Positions 33,413 to 40,149 of a stretch of DNA of 64,000 nucleotides are shown in pieces. Location of the stretch: NCBI RefSeq assembly GCF_000023585.1, contig NC_012914.1, forward strand, positions 5,029,501-5,093,500, in the 5' to 3' direction. Positions within the stretch are counted from its first letter, which is position 1. Every line of letters starts with the position of its first letter. Source of the DNA: Paenibacillus sp. JDR-2 (GTDB lineage Bacteria > Bacillota > Bacilli > Paenibacillales > Paenibacillaceae). The position numbers and the translations under genes are program-made. The notes beneath the pieces are model-generated. The model was given only the letters and a program-made list of their open reading frames with translations, did not search any database and was not told the origin of the DNA.

Positions 33413-34459
33413 CTAATAGATAAACATGGCGTCGCCGAAGCTGAAGAATCGGTATTCTTCGCGAACAGCCTCCCCGTAAGCCTTCATAATCGCTTCCCGT
33501 CCGGCCAGTGCGCTGACCAGCATTACGAGTGTCGATTTCGGCAAATGGAAGTTTGTCAGCAGGGCGTCTACCAGCTTAAAGTTGTATCCCGGGAAAATAA
33601 AAATATCCGTCCAGCCGTTGCATGCCTCAATAGGTCCGCCTTCAAACCTTGCGGCTACCGTCTCGAGCGTTCTCGAGGAGGTTGTGCCCACAGCTATTAT
33701 ACGGGCTCCCGACGATTTGGCTTCATTTATTATTACGGCATTTTGTTCGTCCAGCTCGTAATACTCCGAATGCATCTCATGCTCTTCAACCTTATCAACG
33801 GACATCGGCCGGAAGGTTCCGAGACCAACATGAAGGGTAATATAAGCAAGCTTAACCCCTTTGTCGACCAGTTGTTGCAGAAACTCCTTCGTAAAATGGA
33901 GCCCCGCCGTAGGAGCTGCAGCCGAACCTTCATGCTTGGCATATACGGTCTGGTAGCGTTCTCTCTCCTCCAGCCTTTCCTTGATATAAGGAGGCAGAGG
34001 CATCTCCCCTAGACGGTCGAGCAGCTCCTGGAAGATGCCCTCGTACCGGAAGCGAATCGTCCGCCCCCCCATATCGCCTTCATCCTCTACAATCGCGCGG
34101 AGAAGCGGTTCACCGCTTCCGTTGTCGCCGAACCACAGCTCAGAGCCTACCTTTATACGCTTGGCCGGCTTGGCCAAAGTCTCCCAACGGTCGCCTTCCA
34201 GCTGTTTCAGAAGCAACAGTTCGATCTTCGCGCCTGTATCGGGCTTCACTCCTGTGAGACGCGCCGGAATGACGCGCGTGTTGTTCAGAACAAGCACGTC
34301 TCCCGCATTCATATATTCGGCGAGATCCGTAAAGGTACGGTGCGCGATTTCGCCCGTCTCTTTGTTAAGCGCCAGTAATCTTGAAGCCGTACGGTCTGCA
34401 AGAGGCGTTTGAGCGATCAGATGCTCGGGTAATTCAAAATCAAACCAATCTACGTTCAT
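33413..34459 (-). CDS. queA: S-adenosylmethionine:tRNA ribosyltransferase-isomerase
   Basis: A 348-residue enzyme that transfers the ribosyl group of SAM to preQ1-tRNA to form epoxyqueuosine. Family signatures are FDFELPEHLIAQTPLADRTASRLL at the N-terminus (first part), VLVLNNTRVIPARL, AAPTAGLHFTKE and the C-terminal TNFHLPKSTLVMLVSALAGRE (first part). The length is normal. It lies 7 bases after the SpoIID/LytB gene and immediately upstream of tgt. Confidence 0.97.
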   Translation of the reverse strand: MNVDWFDFELPEHLIAQTPLADRTASRLLALNKETGEIAHRTFTDLAEYMNAGDVLVLNNTRVIPARLTGVKPDTGAKIELLLLKQLEGDRWETLAKPAKRIKVGSELWFGDNGSGEPLLRAIVEDEGDMGGRTIRFRYEGIFQELLDRLGEMPLPPYIKERLEERERYQTVYAKHEGSAAAPTAGLHFTKEFLQQLVDKGVKLAYITLHVGLGTFRPMSVDKVEEHEMHSEYYELDEQNAVIINEAKSSGARIIAVGTTSSRTLETVAARFEGGPIEACNGWTDIFIFPGYNFKLVDALLTNFHLPKSTLVMLVSALAGREAIMKAYGEAVREEYRFFSFGDAMFIY

Positions 34460-34466
34460 GAATCAA

Positions 34467-36572
34467 TCATTCCTTAGCGATGGTTACATCTTTATAGTAG
34501 TATTGCAAGATATAAGAGTAGTCATACCCTTGCTGCGCCAGACCTAAGGCTCCATATTGAGATAATCCGATTCCGTGGCCGTACCCCGATCCGACAAAAC
34601 GGAAGGAAGGATCCTTGGTTGTCGCACGGATCTGGCTGTCCCCGTTCATAACAATAACGTTGCTGTCCGCCTGCGTGACTTTGCCGCCTGCCTGAATCAT
34701 ATAGACGGGCTGAGCGGAGGAAGTCTTCGTGCGGGTCGAGCCGTTTGCCCCAAGCATGGTCACCTTCGCCGTCTCGTCTACCTTAAACAGCGTGCTGGGC
34801 AATCCGCCAAGCGCCGAACGAAGCACATCTGGATATTTTACATTGTAAGACTGTCCATTGACAAGCAATTGCGTAACACGGCCCGAAGGACCCGTTGTTC
34901 CGACCTGCAAGGAAGTAATCGGACCTGTGACGCTAGCCTGTTTCGTCATCGTAGCAAGAAGCTCCGAAGACGTGAAAGGCCCCTTCACCCAGGACATCGC
35001 GTTGTTCTCGACCGCTTTGTCCAGAACGGCAACAACCGTTCCTTTATTCACTTGCCCGACTAACGCAACGGTATCTTCCACTTTCGGATTTTTCCGCACC
35101 TTAGAGGCGTCCGTATTTACGGTCATCAGTTTTACGCCGGCCGCATTCGTCTGACCGGAATCGGTCAGGAGATCCTCGCGGATATAACCGGTCTGATTGT
35201 TCGGAAGAACAACGCGATACCAGTTGTACAAGCCCTTCTCCGAGGAGCTGTCCGTCGGACTGGAAACGCTCTTCAAGTAGGCAACGGAATTACCCCAAAT
35301 CTCTGAAGCGTCGGCCGTTTTACCGCCGCCGTTCGACGAGAACAGAGCCTCAATCAGCTTGCCGTTGTACAGCATCACTTCGCCGGCCGTCTCGTCTACC
35401 GCTTGAATAGTAGAAGGCTTCTCCGTTACAGTCCCCTGATATTCCTGGCTGCTTACGCTATCCACCACGTTAGCGATTTGGAAGCCGGCACCCTGATACA
35501 GCGCATACGTTCGTGCCGATACCGCCTGTGCTTTAAGCGCTTCAAGCGGCCATGACGCAATCATCTCACCGCCAACTACCGAATACAAATATTGCTCGAA
35601 CGGAAGTTCGTTAACGACGGCCAGCTTGCCGTTAAATTCGCTAACCTCGAATTGCCCCCGGTAAGTCCGGCTGCTGCGCTCCGTAAGCTTGATCGTGCTT
35701 TCACCGGCCGGCATAATCCGTACCTTTGCATTATTAACCGGGAATGCGTAAAGCGTAATTGGACTGTCTGCCTTGCCGCTTAAAGTATGGTCATTGCGTT
35801 CCAGAAGATAAGCGGAATCATCCGCCGTCTTCAGCCCGCTGCCCGCTGCGCCGGCAGCTGTCTTAACCACATTAAGTTCAGCCGTGCTGGCTGCTGTGCC
35901 AACAAACACGGAATAACGCACATTTGCGCTGCCGTCAGCTTTACGAACGCCTACAAATGCATCCACTCCCGCCGCGCTAAAGGCATCGGAAGCTTTAACC
36001 GCCTCCGCTTCGGAAGCATAAGTTGTTGCGCTTTCCAGGTGGTACGGCCCTTGAATAGCCGCTTTGGCACTGCCGATCAGTTTGCTGATCGTGCTGTCGG
36101 CTATCCATTTGGTCATGGCTGCCGTAGCATCCGCCGCATTGCCGTATGTACCTTCCGTTACCTGATAGACCGTCTTTCCTTTTTTCTTCAGGGAAGTAAT
36201 AAAGCCGCTTCCCGACAAGGCCTGCAGCCGTTTATAAACGGCAAGAGCCGTATCAAAGCTTTCCGTCTCGATTACTTTTACCTTGTAGTCGTCCTTCGCA
36301 ATCCGGGACTGCACATTCGCCCCGGTATTGATCCACGGTACCGTACCAGAAGGATCGCTCATTCCTATAGTTAAACCGCCGGCAGAAGAAAATGTAGCTG
36401 CCGCCGTGTTAACCTGGTATTTTCCCGGCAGCTGCAGATAGATAGCAACACGAATCGTATCAAGCTGCGGAACGGCGCCAAGCGACGGCTTGGCCCACCA
36501 AGTCGATACAAACAATAATCCGGCGATCGTAAGCAGGGATAACCGCTTGAACGACCATCGTTGAAAATTCAT
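34467..36572 (-). CDS. SpoIID/LytB domain protein with SPOR-like N-terminal part
   Basis: A 701-residue exported protein. A signal peptide occupies about residues 1-30 (basic start, LLTIAGLLFVSTWWAKPSLG). The region to about residue 260 includes strand-helix repeats (NTAAATFSSAGGLTIGM, GPYHLESATTYASEAEAV) suggesting SPOR-like modules. The SpoIID domain follows: NELPFEQYLYSVVGGEMIASWPLEALKAQAVSARTYAL (first part near 325) and the end GYGHGIGLSQYGALGLAQQG, the fold of spore-cortex lytic transglycosylases that act on stem-peptide-free glycan. It is far longer than canonical SpoIID (about 340 residues) and resembles the longer LytB-type proteins. The ATG at 36572 overlaps the stop of the DCC gene. 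B. subtilis has spoIID elsewhere, so orthology is uncertain. Confidence 0.88.
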   Translation of the reverse strand: MNFQRWSFKRLSLLTIAGLLFVSTWWAKPSLGAVPQLDTIRVAIYLQLPGKYQVNTAAATFSSAGGLTIGMSDPSGTVPWINTGANVQSRIAKDDYKVKVIETESFDTALAVYKRLQALSGSGFITSLKKKGKTVYQVTEGTYGNAADATAAMTKWIADSTISKLIGSAKAAIQGPYHLESATTYASEAEAVKASDAFSAAGVDAFVGVRKADGSANVRYSVFVGTAASTAELNVVKTAAGAAGSGLKTADDSAYLLERNDHTLSGKADSPITLYAFPVNNAKVRIMPAGESTIKLTERSSRTYRGQFEVSEFNGKLAVVNELPFEQYLYSVVGGEMIASWPLEALKAQAVSARTYALYQGAGFQIANVVDSVSSQEYQGTVTEKPSTIQAVDETAGEVMLYNGKLIEALFSSNGGGKTADASEIWGNSVAYLKSVSSPTDSSSEKGLYNWYRVVLPNNQTGYIREDLLTDSGQTNAAGVKLMTVNTDASKVRKNPKVEDTVALVGQVNKGTVVAVLDKAVENNAMSWVKGPFTSSELLATMTKQASVTGPITSLQVGTTGPSGRVTQLLVNGQSYNVKYPDVLRSALGGLPSTLFKVDETAKVTMLGANGSTRTKTSSAQPVYMIQAGGKVTQADSNVIVMNGDSQIRATTKDPSFRFVGSGYGHGIGLSQYGALGLAQQGYDYSYILQYYYKDVTIAKE

Positions 36573-37015
36573 CAATGATTCCCCTTTCCCCTCTCATGCT
36601 GCGGCGGCACGGAGCAGCCATTCACGGAGCAGCTTTGCTCCGTACGTCCAAACCAGTCATATCTGCGTTTCGCAATATAGCGGTACAATAAATCGCCAAC
36701 CCGGCTTAAGCCGGGCAAGCGGTAAAGCAAAGCAAGCAGGCGGAAGCCTTTTATGGTGCGCAAAATCCGGACAACGCCGTCAGCGCCTGCATAGAGCCGG
36801 CCTTTTTCGTCTGCGACATGCATCTTCTCGTATAGTTCCGCCTCCGCTACCTTCTCGATTCCCGGAACACGGTTCCCCGCTTCGCCAAGCGATTGAATAG
36901 GCACGAAAATCAGATTGGCGTTGGAACGAAGCTCTTGCAGCTTCCTTACCGTACCCATGCACAAATTACAGGTTCCGTCATATACGACATACAGCATTTC
37001 CCGCTCGCTCTTCAT
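36572..37015 (-). CDS. Thiol-disulfide oxidoreductase-like DCC-family protein (DUF393)
   Basis: A 147-residue protein with the DCC signature YDGTCNLC near residue 10 and later ALLYRLPGLSRVGDLLYRYIAKRRY. The family has a thioredoxin-like fold and is a suspected redox protein with no defined substrate. Its coding region starts immediately after ruvB and its stop overlaps the start of the SpoIID-like gene, so it is embedded in the ruv-to-yajC transcript. An alternative GTG nine bases earlier overlaps the ruvB stop; ATG 37015 has the better-placed ribosome-binding site. Confidence 0.87.
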   Translation of the reverse strand: MKSEREMLYVVYDGTCNLCMGTVRKLQELRSNANLIFVPIQSLGEAGNRVPGIEKVAEAELYEKMHVADEKGRLYAGADGVVRILRTIKGFRLLALLYRLPGLSRVGDLLYRYIAKRRYDWFGRTEQSCSVNGCSVPPQHERGKGNH

Positions 37016-37020
37016 CTTCC

Positions 37021-38022
37021 TCACCTTTCCGGTACAGGCATCCCGAGATGACGGTATGCCTGATCCGTTGCGATTCGGCCGCGCGGCGTCCGCTGAAGAA
37101 ATCCGATCTGCATTAAGTAAGGCTCGTAGACATCCTCGATCGTCTGACTCTCTTCGCCAATGGACGCGGCAATCGTATCCAGGCCGACCGGACGGCCGGC
37201 AAACGTCGTCATCATGGCCAAAAGCATCTTGTGGTCGATACTATCAAGCCCCACCGGATCGACTTGCTGCAGCTCCAGCGCGGACTTTGCAATCTCGTGC
37301 GTAATAATGCCGTCTCCGCGTACCTGCGCGTAATCGCGTACCCGCTTCAATAGACGGTTCGCAATACGCGGCGTTCCCCGGGAACGCATCGCGATTTCTT
37401 CCGATGCTTCTCCGATAATGGCAATGTCAAAAATTTCAGCCGAGCGGGATACGATGTAAGCCAGCTCATCCATCGTATAGAATTCCAAACGGCTGATGAC
37501 GCCAAACCGGTCGCGCAGCGGCGCCGACAGGAGGCCCGCTCTTGTCGTCGCGCCAATAAGCGTAAACGGCGGCAGGTCGAGACGGACCGACCTGGCACTT
37601 GGCCCTTTGCCGATCATAATGTCCAGCGCGAAATCCTCCATTGCAGGATAGAGCACTTCCTCTACCGTCCGGTGAAGGCGATGGATTTCGTCGATGAACA
37701 GTACATCGCCCTCCTGCAGATTGGTCAGCAGGGCGGCAAGGTCGCCGGGGCGTTCGATTGCCGGACCCGACGTTGTGCGCAAATTAACGCCAAGCTCATT
37801 GGCGATAATGTTCGACAGCGTTGTTTTCCCGAGCCCGGGAGGCCCGTACAGCAGAACGTGGTCCAGTGCTTCCTTCCGCATCTTGGCTGCGTCTATATAA
37901 ATCTTTAAATTTTCCTTCGCTTTGGATTGCCCGATATATTCGGCCAGATACCGGGGGCGCAGGCTTAACTCCATGGCCTGCTCATCCATCATCAGGTTAG
38001 CGGATATAATCCGATCTTCCAC
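37021..38022 (-). CDS. ruvB: Holliday junction branch migration helicase RuvB
   Basis: A 333-residue AAA+ motor that drives branch migration with RuvA. Walker A LLYGPPGLGKTTLSNI, Walker B VLFIDEIHRLHRTVEE, sensor-1 LIGATTRAGLLSAPLRDRFG and the RuvB C-terminal winged-helix with GLDTIAASIGEESQTIEDVYEPYL (first part) and QRTPRGRIAT are intact. The start is GTG at 38022. It lies 20 bases downstream of ruvA. Confidence 0.98.
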   Translation of the reverse strand: MEDRIISANLMMDEQAMELSLRPRYLAEYIGQSKAKENLKIYIDAAKMRKEALDHVLLYGPPGLGKTTLSNIIANELGVNLRTTSGPAIERPGDLAALLTNLQEGDVLFIDEIHRLHRTVEEVLYPAMEDFALDIMIGKGPSARSVRLDLPPFTLIGATTRAGLLSAPLRDRFGVISRLEFYTMDELAYIVSRSAEIFDIAIIGEASEEIAMRSRGTPRIANRLLKRVRDYAQVRGDGIITHEIAKSALELQQVDPVGLDSIDHKMLLAMMTTFAGRPVGLDTIAASIGEESQTIEDVYEPYLMQIGFLQRTPRGRIATDQAYRHLGMPVPER

Positions 38023-38042
38023 CCTCGCTCAGCTCCTTTATG

Positions 38043-38681
38043 TTAGCCTTTAAACAGCTGCTGCAAGGCACGTTTCATTAATGAGTCTACCGTTTCGTCC
38101 GCGGTTACCGACGGAGCCAAGGCGCTCCATGCTTTATCCAGCTCGGCGGCCGTATAACCAAGCGCGGAAAGCCCGTCGCGAGCTTCTTCCCAGGCTGTAC
38201 CGGCGCCTTGCTGCGCGCTAGCCGCGGAAACAGGCTGATGAGGCGCAAGCCCCGCTGCAGCGAGAAGCCCGGCATCCGTCGCAAAACCGGCCAGCTTATC
38301 CTTAAGGTCAAGAATCATGCGCTGGGCGGTCTTTTTCCCAATGCCGGGAAGTCTCGTCAGGAACGCGATGTTCTCTTGCTGAATCGCGCCGATAACGGCA
38401 TCCGGACGCCCGCCGGCCAGTATGCCAAGCGCCACCCTCGGACCGATACCCGATACTTCGAGCAGCTTGCGGAACAAGGTCTGCTCCTCCCGCGACTCAA
38501 AGCCGTACAGAAGAATCGCATCCTCGCGGACATGATGGTGAATATAAATGGTGACGGTACCTTCCTTGCCCGCAAAAGCATACGGATTAGGCGTAAACAC
38601 CTGGTAGCCGACATCTCTGACATCTAAAACGACATATTCGGATTCTACATGAGATATAAGTCCGCGTAAAAAATCGATCAT
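38043..38681 (-). CDS. ruvA: Holliday junction DNA-binding protein RuvA
   Basis: A 212-residue tetramer that binds the four-way junction. The N-terminal OB fold (MIDFLRGLISHVESEYVVLD) and the two helix-hairpin-helix motifs (LLEVSGIGPRVALGILAG and LTRLPGIGKKTAQRMILDL) are clear. The flexible linker (Ala/Gln-rich) precedes the C-terminal domain III that regulates RuvB. The start overlaps the ruvC stop by four bases (ATGA). Confidence 0.97.
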   Translation of the reverse strand: MIDFLRGLISHVESEYVVLDVRDVGYQVFTPNPYAFAGKEGTVTIYIHHHVREDAILLYGFESREEQTLFRKLLEVSGIGPRVALGILAGGRPDAVIGAIQQENIAFLTRLPGIGKKTAQRMILDLKDKLAGFATDAGLLAAAGLAPHQPVSAASAQQGAGTAWEEARDGLSALGYTAAELDKAWSALAPSVTADETVDSLMKRALQQLFKG

Positions 38682-39178
38682 CGAAGCACCTCGTTAATTT
38701 TTTGCGACAATCCCGAAGAATGGGCATGACAGATCGCTACCGCGAGCGCATCCGCGACATCATCCGGCTTCGGTATGGCCGACAGCTTAAGAAACATTTT
38801 GACCATCTCCTGCACCTGGCGCTTCTCTGCTTTGCCATAACCTACAACGGCCTGCTTTACCTGAAGCGGCGTATACTCTGCTACCGGAAGTCCCCGCTGG
38901 GCAGCAGCCAGAATAATTACTCCTCTCGCCTGCCCCACTGCAAACGCGGTTGTAACGTTACGGTTGAAGAACAGCTTCTCTACGGCCACGGTATCGGGCT
39001 TATACTTATCCATAAGCGCAACGGCCGAGTCGTAAATCTGCACAAGCCTCTCCTCCTGAGGAGTATGGGCAGCCGTCTGAATACAGCCGTATTGGACCGG
39101 CTTCAGCTTATGGCCATCCTTATCAATAAAACCAAATCCCGCGATCGCAATGCCGGGGTCTATACCAAGAACGCGCAA
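38678..39178 (-). CDS. ruvC: Crossover junction endodeoxyribonuclease RuvC
   Basis: A 166-residue resolvase. The acidic active-site residues are visible: Asp in MRVLGIDPGIAIAGFG, Glu in TVAVEKLFFNRNVTTAFAVG, and the two Asp in KPDDVADALAVAICH. The start is TTG at 39178 with AAAGGAG eight bases upstream. Many Bacillota including B. subtilis lack RuvC and use RecU; its presence in an operon with ruvA and ruvB is the complete E. coli-type set. Whether recU is also present cannot be seen. Confidence 0.96.
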   Translation of the reverse strand: MRVLGIDPGIAIAGFGFIDKDGHKLKPVQYGCIQTAAHTPQEERLVQIYDSAVALMDKYKPDTVAVEKLFFNRNVTTAFAVGQARGVIILAAAQRGLPVAEYTPLQVKQAVVGYGKAEKRQVQEMVKMFLKLSAIPKPDDVADALAVAICHAHSSGLSQKINEVLR

Positions 39179-39223
39179 TCCGCCAACTCCTTTGCGGCAG
39201 CCATTACCGCTTCTTATCCGTCC

Positions 39224-39252
39224 ATTATAGCAAAAGATGGACCATATGAGAA
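39224..39252 (-). promoter_or_regulatory. Putative sigma-A promoter of the ruvC operon
   Basis: On the minus strand TTCTCA (39247-39252) and TATAAT (39224-39229) with 17-base spacing, about 46 bases upstream of ruvC and just after the bofC terminator. Confidence 0.6.
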
Positions 39253-39297
39253 CACGCGTTTGAGATCGCCGCAGGGAGGCGGAATCGCTCTGTCTAT

Positions 39298-39329
39298 GAA
39301 AAAACCTTCCGCTGGAGAACGCGGAAGGT
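39298..39329 (-). terminator. Terminator after bofC
   Basis: On the minus strand ACCTTCCGC pairs perfectly with GCGGAAGGT around an 8-base loop, then six T residues. It starts about ten bases after the bofC stop. Confidence 0.9.
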
Positions 39330-39339
39330 CAACATCCGA

Positions 39340-39993
39340 TCAATAAGTCGGCTTCATCACTTTTTGGTTGGCCGGCATTGCAAAATCGCTGTAGGTGGAC
39401 AATACGCTGTTGTATTCGTCCATATCGGTTATCTTGATCCCTTCGGACAGACGGTCTACCTTATCCTGAGGCAGGCTGCTCTCCATATATTTCACGTCCA
39501 ACTGAAAAAAGGTCTTTACGACCTTCTCTTTTTTTGGTGCCCCTTCAAACAGAGACAGGTAGCCTTGTTTATCCAGCCCGATATAAATATTGCCTTTGCA
39601 GGATTGAGAGAAATCTTCTATCTCCTGCTCAAGCAGCACGGTCTGGCCGTCCTGCGACAGCATCGCCGTCCATTCGGGATGAGACACCAGCATTCGTATC
39701 ACTTCAGCGGAGGTCAATTGACCAAGCGGCTGCGTTTCCTCTCCGCAAATGTACTGGCGGTGCAACTGAACGGCCAGCGGCTCCTCATGCTCCTGTAAAA
39801 TACGAATCAGACCGGGATTACCTTCTCCCGGTTCTTTAACAGCAGCCCCTGCCGCTGCGGCAGCCGGCGTGCCGTAAACAGCTTGTACAAGCACTGTCAC
39901 TCCAATTAAGAATGATCCCAAGGTCCACATCGGACGCCGCCCTCGTCGCAGTCTTTTTTTCAATTGCTTCCATAAGCTGAACTTCATCATCAT
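39340..39993 (-). CDS. bofC: BofC-like intercompartmental signalling factor
   Basis: A 217-residue exported protein. An unusually basic N-terminus (KKRLRRGRRP) precedes a hydrophobic signal segment (about residues 22-45). The folded part resembles BofC: ILQEHEEPLAVQLHRQYICGEETQPLG (first part) and GLDKQGYLSLFEG ... FFQLDVKYMESSLPQD. In B. subtilis BofC is made in the forespore and tempers SpoIVB-triggered processing of pro-sigma-K, keeping SpoIVFB activation in step. It has its own possible sigma-G-like promoter and a terminator, and its position near ruvAB and safA matches B. subtilis. The protein is longer than the about 170-residue B. subtilis version. Confidence 0.85.
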   Translation of the reverse strand: MMMKFSLWKQLKKRLRRGRRPMWTLGSFLIGVTVLVQAVYGTPAAAAAGAAVKEPGEGNPGLIRILQEHEEPLAVQLHRQYICGEETQPLGQLTSAEVIRMLVSHPEWTAMLSQDGQTVLLEQEIEDFSQSCKGNIYIGLDKQGYLSLFEGAPKKEKVVKTFFQLDVKYMESSLPQDKVDRLSEGIKITDMDEYNSVLSTYSDFAMPANQKVMKPTY

Positions 39994-40023
39994 AATAATA
40001 GCCCCTTGTATTTCTTTTTGACC

Positions 40024-40054
40024 TAGTTTAACTCAATGCTTCCAATAATATGCA
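40024..40054 (-). promoter_or_regulatory. Possible sigma-G-like promoter of bofC
   Basis: On the minus strand TGCATA (40049-40054) and TAAACTA (40024-40030) are 18 bases apart, resembling the forespore sigma-G consensus TGnATA and CATACTA. This would fit the known forespore expression of bofC; it is a weak match, not proof. Confidence 0.4.
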
Positions 40055-40092
40055 CGCATAAAGTGAAACGGCGATCGACGGAGATTTTTCAG

Positions 40093-40135
40093 AAAAAGCA
40101 AACAGCCTCCTGCCCTTAAAAAAGGCAAGAGGCTG
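40093..40135 (-). terminator. Terminator after the SafA-like gene
   Basis: On the minus strand CAGCCTCTTGCC pairs with GGCAGGAGGCTG with one mismatch around an A/T-rich loop and is followed by TTTGCTTTTT. Confidence 0.85.
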
Positions 40136-40149
40136 TTCTAAATTATGCA

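Noticed and set aside
34467..36572. Direct orthologue of SpoIID
   Set aside because: The protein is twice as long with SPOR-like N-terminal parts, and in B. subtilis spoIID is located elsewhere, so only domain membership is claimed.
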